Assembly: GCA_905235575.1 (NCBI GenBank) | Contig: CAJOLZ010000020.1 | Span: forward strand, 4,203 to 65,513 | Origin: an uncultured Bacteroidaceae bacterium | GTDB taxonomy: Bacteria; Bacteroidota; Bacteroidia; Bacteroidales; Bacteroidaceae | DNA: 61,311 nt | Direction: 5' to 3' | Shown here: positions 45,901 to 54,445 of the stretch, piece after piece | Numbering within the stretch: position 1 is the stretch's first letter | Layout: the number at the start of each line of letters is the position of its first letter | The notes under the pieces: generated by a model | What the model was told of the DNA's origin: nothing | Seen by the model: only the letters and a program-made list of their open reading frames with translations | Databases searched by the model: none | Program-made: the position numbers and the translations under genes

Positions 45901-47454
45901 GACGAGGGCCGAGGTCTTCTCGTCGTGGCACCTCAGCACATGGCAGCCAGCGTCGGTCACTGGCGTCCCGAAGACATCTACACCGACCGCAACAACCGCA
46001 AGCGCCATCCTGCTGACGTGAAATTCTGCGAGACCACCGTCCTCAACATCGATGCCTACACCCGCGCCCTCGGCAATGCCAGCTGCGGCCCCGACGTCAT
46101 CGAGAAATACAAGATACGCGCAGCTCAGACACAGTACAGCTTCGTTATTCTTCCCCTCAGCGAAACCCTCACCGATGCTGAACTCGCCAGCCGAGCACGC
46201 TTCCTCTCACCCGTAGCACCTCCCGTTGAAATCAACAGCCAGAAAGGCATCGTCACCCTCATCAGCGGACAGTCCGATGCTACCATCCACTACACCATCG
46301 ACGGTGGCGAGGAACAGTCCTACACCGCACCCTTCAACCTCATTCAGGGCGGACATATCACCGCATGGACCACTGCACCCGGTTGCGTCGCAGGACCCGT
46401 CAACCAGCAAGACATTGCTCCCTACGTAAGCAAGCAAGCCTGGACCATCTACAGCGTCAGCAGCCAGCAGGGTGGAGGCGAGGCAGCCAAGAACGTCATC
46501 GACGAAGACCCCACAACCATCTGGCACACCCAGTACAGCCCATCGAAACCCACCTGCCCCCATGAGATAGTCATCGACATGAAGAAGTACTACCGCATCG
46601 CACAGTTCGTTTATCAGGGACGCGACGATGGCAGCAACGGACGCGTGGCCAAGTACGAGTTCTACGTCAGCAATACTCCCAACGTCTGGGCAGCACCCGT
46701 CGCCACCGGAACCCTCTCCAACAGTTCTGACCCACAGCACATCACCCTCTCCAGTCAGCCCGTCGGCCGCTATCTCCGACTTATCATCCTCTCCACCCAC
46801 GACAACCAAGGCTATGCCTCTGCAGCCGAGATAGGAATCGTACCCGTCGCAGAAGTCGAGAAGCCCGAAGCCCAGACCTCCGTCATTCCCTCCGGCTCCC
46901 TCTACTGCTATCTGCGTCACCTCCCCTCCGGTCGTTTCCTCCATTATCTCGACGCTTCCAACGAAGGCAATTACGCCCTCGGCACCCTCACCTCCGACAA
47001 TGTCAACGACCGCAGCTATCGCTTCCAGTTTAGTCCCGTCACGGGCTACACAGCCTATTACACCCTGCGTACCCAGAGCCCCATGCGATACATGGCCGTA
47101 GAGAGCTGGCACGTCAACGGACTCACCACACAGGACGCCACGGCACACAGTCAGTGGATACTCGTCGAGCAAGACAAGAACAATAACATCCGCCTGCGCG
47201 GAGCCGAACGCGAACAGCAGTATTTCAACTTCGACACCACCGACGACGGCTCTTACGTCTATTCCGACAAAGCCACCGCAGCCCTCTTTCAGGTGGTCCG
47301 CACCGGCGACATAGACGACCTTGTGCCTGTCACGCTGCCCACCGCCGATGCGCAGTCCCACCCCGTCTGGTACGACACGCAGGGACGCGCCCAGTCCACA
47401 CCCCGCCCGGGACAAATCTATGTGAATTCGAGCGGAGAGAAAGTGCTGAAATAG
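42925..47454 (+). CDS. Large exported GH2 beta-galactosidase with discoidin domain and T9SS-like tail
   Basis: A 1509-residue LacZ-type GH2 enzyme. Signal peptide about 1-19. The sugar-binding, Ig-like and barrel domains run to about 620, with GNESGGGDN (acid/base Glu488) and LTGEFVWDWKDQG (nucleophile Glu586). Bga small-chain domain about 770-1050 (RWLGRGPWDNYRDRKESC). Then a chitobiase-like FN3 domain (about 1095-1145), an F5/8 discoidin domain (about 1160-1305), and a 150-residue module starting SLYCYLRHLPSGRFLHYLD that I do not recognise with certainty but which looks ricin-lectin-like. The last 30 residues (VWYDTQGRAQ...IYVNSSGEKVLK) resemble a type IX sorting signal and match the end of the protein at 54446. 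Confidence 0.93.
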   Translation: MKRILLSALAVVSLTAAGQSLNEWDDVNVTQLNRLPAHTLDIPVGSASDAAAAYTPTNALEASPWFLSLNGTWKFRWVGDPSQASKTFFNDNFDASSWDNIDVPSSWQVYGIRHGKTSWDKPLYCNTGYPFTYNNQTWSVMADRPSNWSYSGSKKNPVGSYRREFTVPDEWDGRDIFLRLNGAGHGYYVWVNGEFVGYAEDSYLPSEFDITNKVRKGTNNISVRVYRFTSGSFLECQDYWRLTGITRDIYLWSAPRTRISDFFFRTTQLSNDGTSARAQLTVSVAGATPSGATLEAQLCDGANVIATQQTAITKVGDVDLTFANVSGIEAWSAEYPRLYDLVLTLRNGDGTTDTRSLKVGFRTVSVGPDGSLRVNGRRIIFHGVDRHSFSEYGGRTLTKAEIETDVLQMKRLNVNAIRTSHYPNNPYLYDLCDRLGIYVLAEADVECHGNTGLSGVEAFRKPMVERNERHVLTLRNHTSILIWSAGNESGGGDNFRSVMDRIHALDPTRLSHYEGNSTWSKVTSTMYGNMASMESTGSSRLSDYQNGKTGIRPHIQCENTHAMGNAMGNQPEYFEIYEKYPALTGEFVWDWKDQGLKMGPDQQSLTFSAPGRTQRSDIISTLDITKGEYWAYGGDFGDQPNDDNFCCNGVVLADNTPTAKSYSMKKVYQPIYFSMKDSLAGEFILKSKLQQRILDDLNVSYTLYEDGIPVGNGTIPDVRLAIGESKSFVIPEVKSIVQNPATPKAEYFIRFSATQKEATEWADAGFEVATEHFRLREATDRQPYVIQNDTATISVTANSRRVTITGDNFRLVFTDGVLSTYTFNGTSMLAAPLTFQAFRLPTDNEKGRAGTYDNMGLRNLALTPGTWEVTQSEDHRQVSLAITNTYKGQNGTQFVVRQDFLVLADGTIVVNAMFLPTPLGTELPRLGLRTELPKGVENMRWLGRGPWDNYRDRKESCYVGLHHSTVTDQWTNYVKPQEQGNKEDVRWMALTNDEGRGLLVVAPQHMAASVGHWRPEDIYTDRNNRKRHPADVKFCETTVLNIDAYTRALGNASCGPDVIEKYKIRAAQTQYSFVILPLSETLTDAELASRARFLSPVAPPVEINSQKGIVTLISGQSDATIHYTIDGGEEQSYTAPFNLIQGGHITAWTTAPGCVAGPVNQQDIAPYVSKQAWTIYSVSSQQGGGEAAKNVIDEDPTTIWHTQYSPSKPTCPHEIVIDMKKYYRIAQFVYQGRDDGSNGRVAKYEFYVSNTPNVWAAPVATGTLSNSSDPQHITLSSQPVGRYLRLIILSTHDNQGYASAAEIGIVPVAEVEKPEAQTSVIPSGSLYCYLRHLPSGRFLHYLDASNEGNYALGTLTSDNVNDRSYRFQFSPVTGYTAYYTLRTQSPMRYMAVESWHVNGLTTQDATAHSQWILVEQDKNNNIRLRGAEREQQYFNFDTTDDGSYVYSDKATAALFQVVRTGDIDDLVPVTLPTADAQSHPVWYDTQGRAQSTPRPGQIYVNSSGEKVLK

Positions 47455-47467
47455 TCCGAAGACAAAC

Positions 47468-47545
47468 ACACCGTGCTGCGACACTTGACGCACCACGCTG
47501 CGAAAGACAACGCACCACGTTGCGACAGCCGTCGCAACGTGGTGC
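47468..47545. repeat. 22-bp-phased array 14 (4 cores)
   Basis: Cores at 47468 (ACACCGTGCTGC), 47490, 47512 and 47534, starting 14 bp past the GH2 stop in a convergent gap. Confidence 0.9.
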
Positions 47546-47572
47546 GTTTTTATATGGATTTCCGTCTTTGTC

Positions 47573-48607
47573 TTACATCTTCACTGGCGTGATGCCTGTG
47601 GTCTCGCCCTGTGGCACGAGGAAAAGGGCCGTGCGGAAGCAGACGTTGGGGTGATGGTTGTTGCCGGGGAGCGGGTCTCGCAACGCTGCGGGATATCGGC
47701 TTCCGGAGCATCCTCCGCCCATGAGGCTGTATCCTCCTCCGCGCATGACATAGGAGGTGCCGTATCGTTCTTGTGTCCACTCCCAGTTATTGCCTGCGAG
47801 GTCGTAGATGTTGTTGGCCTTTGTTTCCTCGTATGCGCCGGTGTATTTTCCACTGGCGTTGGGCGAGAAGGTGTCGTCGGAATAGTTTCCCCACGAGGTG
47901 CTGTCTTCGGTGACTTGCCGGCGTGTCTTGCATCCGCTGTCGATGAGCCACTGGAGGGTGGTGTCCCAGTTGGCTCCCCATGGGAAGAAACCTTGGACGG
48001 TGGGGTTATCGGCATAGAGGTTCCGGCAGATGACGGTGGCGTCTTGGGGCGAGAACTGCACCCAGATGCGTCCGGGGTGGTCGGCTGTCACGGGTTTGCT
48101 GGCCGGTATGTAGTTGTCGAGGCTGTTTCCGCTGCCGACGCTGGCTTCGTATCGGCCGATATAGAATCCACCGAAGTGTTGGACGCAGTCGGCCATGGCC
48201 TTGTAGGAGGGCAGGCTGGTTTCGTCTTCGTAGTCGCTGATACGACCGGAATAGAAGTAGGAATTGAACTCGCGCACACTGAGCTGCGTCTGGGTGGTGG
48301 GCACCCATACGTACTCGCTGTCGTCGGGCCCGATGACGACGAGCCCTGTGCGTATGACTTGTTCGTCGGGCTTGGCAGAGACGCGGAATTGGGCGGGGAT
48401 GAATGCGATGTCACCGTTCGGGTCGGTGTAGGTCTCTATCTGGTCGCTGGTCTCGGATGGTGCTTCGGTGGTCTCGCTGCGGTTCTGGGTGACGGTGGCT
48501 ACAGCTGCGTCTTGGGTAGTAGGAAGGGGGAGCTCTTCGTCGGAACCGGAGCAGGAGACGATGCTGAGGGCAAGGGTGAGGAGGGGAACTAATTCGTGAT
48601 TCATCAT
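47573..48607 (-). CDS. Formylglycine-generating-enzyme-like (SUMF1) lipoprotein
   Basis: A 344-residue exported protein. Leader ends LALSIVSCSGSDEE, a lipobox with Cys19, followed by a Thr/Ser/Glu-rich linker to about residue 60. The FGE-sulfatase-type fold follows: FGGFYIGRYEAS near residue 148, FPWGANWDTTLQWL near 215, DLAGNNWEWTQERYG near 275, and MRGGGYSLMGGG with a final CFRTALFLV. True FGE uses a pair of active-site cysteines; only scattered Cys are present here, so an enzymatic role in sulfatase maturation is unlikely and no sulfatase is nearby. More likely a binding or structural domain. It lies between two GH2 genes, divergent from the second. Confidence 0.82.
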   Translation of the reverse strand: MMNHELVPLLTLALSIVSCSGSDEELPLPTTQDAAVATVTQNRSETTEAPSETSDQIETYTDPNGDIAFIPAQFRVSAKPDEQVIRTGLVVIGPDDSEYVWVPTTQTQLSVREFNSYFYSGRISDYEDETSLPSYKAMADCVQHFGGFYIGRYEASVGSGNSLDNYIPASKPVTADHPGRIWVQFSPQDATVICRNLYADNPTVQGFFPWGANWDTTLQWLIDSGCKTRRQVTEDSTSWGNYSDDTFSPNASGKYTGAYEETKANNIYDLAGNNWEWTQERYGTSYVMRGGGYSLMGGGCSGSRYPAALRDPLPGNNHHPNVCFRTALFLVPQGETTGITPVKM

Positions 48608-48678
48608 CTGTAATTCTTTATTTCTCGGGGATTTTTTTCTGCAAATTTACAATTATGACTGAAAAAGGAAGGTGATGT

Positions 48679-48709
48679 TTTGTCCTTTTTATCTTTTTTT
48701 ATACCTTTG
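48679..48709 (+). promoter_or_regulatory. Bacteroidetes-type promoter, second GH2
   Basis: TTTG 48679-48682, 19 bp, TACCTTTG 48702-48709, about 75 bp before the ATG. Confidence 0.7.
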
Positions 48710-48784
48710 CGAATAGTTTTTAACCAAAAATAAGGGCGTGAGAATCGACTGAGGGATATTGTCTAATCGTAAAAATAGTGAATT

Positions 48785-51232
48785 ATGAATTACACATTGC
48801 GAATTATGAGAAGCGTGTTGCTGACAGGCGCATTGCTACTGAGTGTGGCTGTTGCTGCGGCGCGCGACGAGAGTAGGGTGATTACGAACTTCGATGCCGA
48901 CTGGCGTTTTTACCTGGGCGATGTAACTGGTGCCGAGAAAGCGGACTTCAAGGATGCGGACTGGCGAAAGTTGGATGTCCCGCATGACTGGAGCATCGAG
49001 GGCGAGAACCTGGAGTCGAACCCGGGCGGCGGCACGGTGGCTTTCTTCCCGACGGGCATCGGATGGTATCGGAAGGTGTTCAACGTGTCGAGCCTGAAAG
49101 CGGACGAACGTTACGAGATTGAGTTTGACGGTGTCTACATGAACAGCACCGTGTGGGTGAACGGTAAGGAGGTTGGCACCTATCCTTACGGATACAGCAG
49201 TTTCCTGTACGAGTTGACACCGTATCTGGTGAAGGGCAAGAACGTGATTGCTGTGAAGGTGGACAACTCGAAGCAGCCCAACTCGCGCTGGTATTCTGGC
49301 TCGGGCATCTATCGCCACGTAAGGCTTGTGAAGACGAAGTCGATTCATTTCACCCACTGGGGTACGTTTAATTATACGAAGTCTATCTCGGACGACGCTG
49401 CTGTGGTCTACGTCGAATCGGAAATCGCAAACGAGGGTAATGCTTCGAAGCGTGGCATCGTGAAACATCAGGTGCTGAATGCCGAAAAGAAGGTTGTGGC
49501 TGAGGTTCAGCAGGAGGTGTCGCTGGACGGAACGCAGAAGTTTACGCAGGAGATCACCATTCCGCAGCCGGTGCTATGGGATGTCGACTCGCCCAATCTC
49601 TACACCTTGCGTTCCTCGGTCATCGTGGCTGGCCGCGAACAGGACTGCATCGATAACGTGTTGGGTGTGAGAACTATCGACTACGACCTGGACAAGGGCT
49701 TCCTGCTGAACGGTAAGCAGGTGAAGATGAAGGGCGTGAACCTGCATCACGATGCGGGTGGCGTGGGTGCCGCTGTGCCGTTGCGCGTCTGGGAGCGTCG
49801 TTTGGAAATCCTGAAGGAGGGCGGCTGCAATGCCATCCGTACCTCGCACAATCCACCTGCTCCCGAGTTTCTGGATCTCTGCGACCGCTTGGGCTTCCTC
49901 GTGATGGATGAGGCTTTCGACGAGTGGCAGCATGGCAAGAACAGATATTCGTATCAGATTTATTGGAAGGAATGGCATGTCACGGACCTGACGGCAATGG
50001 TGAAACGCGACCGAAATCATCCCTCTGTTGTGATGTGGAGTGCTGGTAATGAGGTGTTTGATCAGACTGACCCCATCGGCGGTACGATTGCCAAAGAGTT
50101 GATAGCCCTTTGTCATGCCAACGACCCGACGCGTCTGGTGACCTCGGGTAACGACCGCATTGCCGACCCCTACGGTCCTCCTACGCCTGAGTTCTTTGCT
50201 GCGTTTGACAACGACATTGTCGGTTATAACTATCCCGACCGCTGGAAGACACGCCGCGAGTTGCTCTATTCCATCGACAAGAAGGAGCACCCGAATCGTC
50301 GTGTCGTGGGTACCGAGACGGGTAGCCTGCGTGGCGACCGCGGTGAGTATTCCTTGGGTGATGACCCCACGAAGGTGACGTCGGCTTCGTATGTCAACGA
50401 CCGCCTTGTGGATGTCGCTGCACGTTGGAAGTTCACCCTCCTTTATGATTACGTCATCGGCGATTTCATGTGGACCGGCATCGACTATTACGGCGAGACC
50501 AGCTGGCCAAACCGCGGTCACAGCTCGGGCTATCTCGACCTGTGCGGATTTAAGAAAGACCCCTACTACTTCTTCAAGGCCATCTGGACGACAGAGCCGA
50601 CGCTTCATCTGTTGCCGCACTGGAACTGGGAGGGTCGCGAAGGTCAGGTCATCCCCGTGGTTTGCTTCACCAACTGCGAGAGCGTCGAACTCTTTGTGAA
50701 CGGCAAATCGTACGGCAAAAAGTCGATTGAATTCCCCCGAATGGGAGTTGAACTGGGCTGGAATAAATACGGTCCCAACAAGGTCTTCCCCACGACTGCT
50801 GACCTCCATCTGCAATGGGATGTGGTGTACGAACCCGGTGAAATCAAGGTTGTTGGCATCAAGAAGGGCGTGGAATACGTGGAGCGCATCGTGACGGCTG
50901 GTGCTCCGGCATCGATTCGTCTTTCGGTGGACCGCAGCACCATCAAGGCTGACCCCGACGACGTAGCTCATGTCACTGTGGACGTTCTGGATAAGGACGG
51001 CAACCTCGTCCCGAGGGCAGACAATCTGGTGAAATTCACAATCACCGGCGGAGAGATTCTCGCTGTCGAGAATGGCCGCCCGGACGACCACTCGAGTCTG
51101 AAGAAACCTGAGAAACAGGCTTACAACGGTAAGTGTCTGGCCATCGTGAGAGCTCCCAAACGTGGTGGTATCACGCTGAAGGCTGAGGCTGACGGCCTGC
51201 AGGGCGCCGAGATTCAGATTCAGGCAGAATAG
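48785..51232 (+). CDS. Exported GH2 beta-galactosidase-type enzyme
   Basis: An 815-residue GH2 enzyme. Leader about 1-26 (hydrophobic core VLLTGALLLSVAVAAA); a second ATG at 48806 (MRSVLLTG) is an equally good start. Sugar-binding domain (VPHDWSIEGENLESNPGG near residue 60), Ig-like domain, barrel with HNPPAPEFLDLCDRLGFLVM near 355, acid/base SAGNEVFD (Glu423) and nucleophile GTETGS (Glu511), then two C-terminal beta domains (DUF4982-like about 600-700; an Ig-like bacterial domain about 715-815). This architecture is that of Bacteroides beta-galactosidases. The 3' end overlaps the convergent DNA-repair gene by 13 bp. Confidence 0.94.
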   Translation: MNYTLRIMRSVLLTGALLLSVAVAAARDESRVITNFDADWRFYLGDVTGAEKADFKDADWRKLDVPHDWSIEGENLESNPGGGTVAFFPTGIGWYRKVFNVSSLKADERYEIEFDGVYMNSTVWVNGKEVGTYPYGYSSFLYELTPYLVKGKNVIAVKVDNSKQPNSRWYSGSGIYRHVRLVKTKSIHFTHWGTFNYTKSISDDAAVVYVESEIANEGNASKRGIVKHQVLNAEKKVVAEVQQEVSLDGTQKFTQEITIPQPVLWDVDSPNLYTLRSSVIVAGREQDCIDNVLGVRTIDYDLDKGFLLNGKQVKMKGVNLHHDAGGVGAAVPLRVWERRLEILKEGGCNAIRTSHNPPAPEFLDLCDRLGFLVMDEAFDEWQHGKNRYSYQIYWKEWHVTDLTAMVKRDRNHPSVVMWSAGNEVFDQTDPIGGTIAKELIALCHANDPTRLVTSGNDRIADPYGPPTPEFFAAFDNDIVGYNYPDRWKTRRELLYSIDKKEHPNRRVVGTETGSLRGDRGEYSLGDDPTKVTSASYVNDRLVDVAARWKFTLLYDYVIGDFMWTGIDYYGETSWPNRGHSSGYLDLCGFKKDPYYFFKAIWTTEPTLHLLPHWNWEGREGQVIPVVCFTNCESVELFVNGKSYGKKSIEFPRMGVELGWNKYGPNKVFPTTADLHLQWDVVYEPGEIKVVGIKKGVEYVERIVTAGAPASIRLSVDRSTIKADPDDVAHVTVDVLDKDGNLVPRADNLVKFTITGGEILAVENGRPDDHSSLKKPEKQAYNGKCLAIVRAPKRGGITLKAEADGLQGAEIQIQAE

Positions 51233-52042
51233 TCCCTCTTCAGCCACGTCTTCCGCTCTTCCTCTGTCATCTTCTCGATGGCGTAGCGAAACGTAGTCCG
51301 TGGCATCTCGTGGACATGTTTTTCAAGGAAATCGCGAAGTAGGTCCATGCTGACATGCTTGCCCATTTCGCGCAACATCCATCCCACGGCCTTGTGCATG
51401 AGGTCGTGGGATTTTTTTATGTGCATCTCGGCATAGCGCAGGCACCACGAAGGGTCGCCGCTGTGTCGGTTTCAGTGTGCAGACCATGCTGATGCGTTGC
51501 CGCCACAGGTTGGGGCTCTTGGCCAGAGCGTCGAGTACTTCCTGCTTGTAGACCCGATGCAGGTCTGTTGTTTCGCCGCCCAGATTGGTGGGGAGCAGCA
51601 GCCAATGGCCGATTATCTTGTAGGCCGACAAGTCCACCAGGTCCCAGTTGTTGGCATGCTCGGCCTGTTCCAGATAGAGTGTCACGATTTCGTCGCGCCG
51701 TCGGATGGCGTCGGGGTCGTCAGTCAGTCGTTTTGTAGCCAGACGTTCGAATTTGTCCACCAGAATCAGCCATCCGCAGAGTCTCACTTCGTGCCAACGG
51801 CTCCTCAAGAGTTCGGGGATTTCCTCCATCGGCAGGTCTTTGGCTGCTTTCACCACCTCGCGCGTCTGCGGCACCTTAATTCCCAGGAACTCATCACCAT
51901 AGCCATACTCTCCCTCGCCCGTTTTGAAGAATTGCATCAGTATGCGACGTTGTGCTTCGTCGTACATCTGCTCCATCTGCTCCACCACATCGCTGGCTTT
52001 CGTGTGCTGTCTCGTGTCTCGTTTTCCGATGCTTCTTGTCAT
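51220..52042 (-). pseudogene. DNA alkylation repair (AlkD-like) gene with a frameshift
   Basis: Encodes a HEAT-like-repeat protein of the AlkC/AlkD glycosylase family (PF08713). The main frame runs from ATG 52042 with MQFFKTGEGEYGYGDEFLG, VPQTREVVKAAKDLPMEEI and HANNWDLVDLSAYKIIG, typical of the family. Near 51455-51465 it slips: the upstream frame becomes an unrelated tail, while the correct continuation (GDPSWCLRYAEMHIKKSHDL, MHKAVGWMLREMGKH, ending LKRDYSA at 51220) is in the next frame. Repair gives about 274 residues, longer than the usual 230-240 because of an N-terminal extension. One missing base in CAGCGGCGACCC would explain it. Real decay or consensus error cannot be told apart here. 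Confidence 0.85.
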
Positions 52043-52065
52043 ATCTCTTTTGAATTGTTAAAAAC

Positions 52066-52143
52066 GCACTGTGGTGCGAAGGCTGTCGCATCGTGTTGCG
52101 ACGCCCGTCGCAGCGTGGTGCGTCGTGTTGCGGAACGCGGTGC
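52066..52143. repeat. 22-bp-phased array 15 (4 cores)
   Basis: Cores at 52066, 52088 (GCATCGTGTTGC), 52110 and 52132 (GGAACGCGGTGC). Left edge TAAAAACGCA, right edge TGCGTTTT. It lies between the small protein gene and the alkylation repair gene. Confidence 0.88.
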
Positions 52144-52163
52144 GTTTTCCGTCGCTCTGCAGG

Positions 52164-52415
52164 TCAGGGTTCCTCCTCCGCCTCGGGCTCCTCTTCCGAA
52201 CGCCGTGCTGCATCGTCGATGGCCTCGTCGTAGCCCGTGAGTGCAGCGAAGGGCGCAAACTGGGCGGCGCGGTTCAGCATCGACATCTGCGGATGTGTCG
52301 TCGAGACGTGGTGTGGATGGTCTATGATGTCGTCATATTTGCCCGCCACCTTCTCCTCCGTCTCTGGCTGTTCTGTCGAATTAGTTATCTGGTTCTCAAT
52401 GTCTTCTGTATTCAT
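52164..52415 (-). CDS. Small conserved acidic protein paired with Y-family polymerase
   Basis: An 83-residue acidic protein with a central block [20 protein letters not shown] followed by [17 protein letters not shown]. The [15 protein letters not shown] block is conserved in small proteins found beside Y-family polymerases of Firmicutes and Bacteroidetes, often called YolD-like; their role is unproven, possibly regulation of the polymerase. Its ATG overlaps the polymerase stop (ATGA, 52412-52415), so the two are translationally coupled and probably work together. The C-terminus is a run of Glu. Confidence 0.8.
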   Translation of the reverse strand: MNTEDIENQITNSTEQPETEEKVAGKYDDIIDHPHHVSTTHPQMSMLNRAAQFAPFAALTGYDEAIDDAARRSEEEPEAEEEP

Positions 52416-53917
52416 GCCTTGTGCCCTCCTATCTGTGCATTCCGTTCCTTGGCCGTGGCGCCCTCCACGAAGTTCAGTCCTTTCAGAATGGCGTTTTTCC
52501 CGAAGCGTTGCTTGATGGCCAGTCGCGCCTCCTGCAGGCTGCGTTCCTTGTCGAGCGCCTCCTGCTCGGCCCGGCGCTGCTTCTCCAGTGCATCGTAGTC
52601 CGTGAAAAGGTCGAGCTGTTGGGGCTCCTTGGTTGTGCCGGCGAGCCTTTCGTCCACCACGCGATTGGTGGTGAGGTTGATGCGTCGGACGAGCAGGTCG
52701 GGGTTCACGATGCGGTCGTAGAGCTGCATGACGGCTTCGGTGATGAGCCGTGCCGAGGATGTCTTCCGGGGCAGGTTGGCAGTGCCGTGGGCGTGTTTAG
52801 GCACCGCCTTGCCATAGTGGTTGAGCGTAATCGGGCCGTCGTACTTTGCCCGTATCTCGGGATTCGTCAGACTCTCCGCGTCGTATCCGATGGTGAGCAC
52901 CATCTGGTCGGTGACAAGCCGTTTTGCCACGAGGGAGAGGGCTGCTGCATCGGCCATTTCCTGCACCACCACACGCGTCTTTTCCCACGTATAGGGGTGC
53001 TGCAACACCTGGCCGCTGCTGAAGGAGTTGGTCTCCGGGCGGTATTGTTTCACCAGGTCGATGGTGCAGGGTTCCCATCCCCAGGCGTGGTCGATGAGCA
53101 GTTCGGCATTCACGCCGAAGAGCCGGTAGAGCAGTTCTTCGTTCTCCTCCGAGAGTCGTGCGAGCTTTCCCATGGTGTCTATGCCGTAGGGCGCGAGTCT
53201 CTGCGCAATGCCGTGCCCCACACGCCAGAACTTGGTGATGGGGCGGTAGTCCCAGAGCTGTTCCCGATAACTTCGTTCATCCAGTTCTGCTATGCGCACT
53301 CCGTCTTCGTCGGCCGCCATTTTCTTGGCTACGATGTCCATGGCCACCTTGGCCAGATACATGTTGGTGCCTATGCCTGCCGTGGCCGTGATGCCCGTCG
53401 TCTTCAGTACGTCGCGTATCATCGTCATGGCCAGCTGGTGCGGTGTCATCGCGTAGGTGTCCAGATAGGGTGTGACGTCGATGAACACCTCGTCGATGCT
53501 GTAGACGTGTATGTCCTCGGGCGCGATGTATTTAAGGTAGGTCTGATATACGCGTGTGCTTACATCTATATAATGAGCCATGCGCGGTGGGGCGGCGATG
53601 TAGTCGATTTCGAGGTCGGGATGAGCCTTCAGTTCGAGGTCGTCCGTCGACTTGCCCCTCATCTTCCATCCCGCAGCCTGACGGCGTTCCCTGTTCACCT
53701 CGCGCACCCGTTGCACCACTTCGAACAGGCGCGCCCTGCCGCCGATGCCGTAGGCTTTCATCGACGGAGATACAGCCAGGCAGATAGTCTTCTCCGTGCG
53801 GCTCACGTCGGCCACCACAAGGTTGGTGGTCAGTGGGTCGAGCCCTCTGTCCACACACTCCACCGATGCGTAGAACGATTTCAGGTCGATGGCTACGTAT
53901 GTCCGTTCCCTTGTCAT
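52412..53917 (-). CDS. Y-family DNA polymerase (DinB/UvrX-like)
   Basis: A 501-residue translesion polymerase. The catalytic core has [19 protein letters not shown] (Asp11), the steric region [16 protein letters not shown], and [17 protein letters not shown] with Asp142 and Glu143 as the other metal ligands. Helix-hairpin-helix region near 225-250 ([20 protein letters not shown]), little-finger domain about 300-420, and a C-terminal extension with [21 protein letters not shown] resembles a beta-clamp-binding motif. It resembles the UvrX/YqjW group more than classical DinB. ATG 53917 is used because [11 protein letters not shown] is the family start; the open frame upstream runs through repeat array 16. 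A -7-like TATCTTTG (minus, 53955-53962) lies upstream. Confidence 0.92.
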   Translation of the reverse strand: MTRERTYVAIDLKSFYASVECVDRGLDPLTTNLVVADVSRTEKTICLAVSPSMKAYGIGGRARLFEVVQRVREVNRERRQAAGWKMRGKSTDDLELKAHPDLEIDYIAAPPRMAHYIDVSTRVYQTYLKYIAPEDIHVYSIDEVFIDVTPYLDTYAMTPHQLAMTMIRDVLKTTGITATAGIGTNMYLAKVAMDIVAKKMAADEDGVRIAELDERSYREQLWDYRPITKFWRVGHGIAQRLAPYGIDTMGKLARLSEENEELLYRLFGVNAELLIDHAWGWEPCTIDLVKQYRPETNSFSSGQVLQHPYTWEKTRVVVQEMADAAALSLVAKRLVTDQMVLTIGYDAESLTNPEIRAKYDGPITLNHYGKAVPKHAHGTANLPRKTSSARLITEAVMQLYDRIVNPDLLVRRINLTTNRVVDERLAGTTKEPQQLDLFTDYDALEKQRRAEQEALDKERSLQEARLAIKQRFGKNAILKGLNFVEGATAKERNAQIGGHKA

Positions 53918-54030
53918 GCGTCGTCTGCCCTCAGCTTTTGAGACATTGTATGCGCAAAGATACACATTTCGGCGGAATCTGCCGCTTTTTCCCCCTGCTT
54001 TCTTGTGTCTGACGTGCAGAGGTGAAAAAC

Positions 54031-54108
54031 GCACCGTGCTGCGAAGGCTGTCGCACCACGGTGCGACGGGCGTCGCAACGTGGTGCGACAAGCAACGCAC
54101 TGTGGTGC
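54031..54108. repeat. 22-bp-phased array 16 (4 cores)
   Basis: Cores at 54031, 54053, 54075 and 54097, in the divergent gap between the polymerase and the type IX cargo gene. Left edge AAAAACGCA. The rest of the gap (54110-54445) is AT-rich and holds only a possible -7 box. Confidence 0.9.
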
Positions 54109-54323
54109 GTCTTTTTGATATCGCGCCGTCAGGTCCGAACGATACGTAGAAAGGGTTCTTCTGTGACATTTGTCAAGTTCTCATGTAATGTAATTCTAAT
54201 ATATTGTAAATCTACATCATAAGCTTCAAAAATGAATCAAAATTACAATGCTCAAACACATAATCAGATATTTTTTGGAAATTTTTGCTAATACATTATG
54301 GCTCGTGTATGTGAAAATAATGC

Positions 54324-54331
54324 TATCTTTG
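54324..54331 (+). promoter_or_regulatory. Possible promoter -7 box for the T9SS cargo gene
   Basis: TATCTTTG fits TAnnTTTG but lies 115 bp before the ATG and lacks a TTTG at the right distance. Confidence 0.35.
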
Positions 54332-54445
54332 CAACTGAAAAATATAAAATGATGTCAAAATCCACTATGTGGACAGAAACGACAGAACTGCATACAAGCG
54401 AAAAATCGTAATATAATTATTTATTCACAACAAGTATTTCGAGCT

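Noticed and set aside
51275..51295. GATGGCGTAGCG in the alkylation repair gene resembling the interior of elements A and B
   Set aside because: Only 12 bp match, inside a conserved coding segment; chance similarity.
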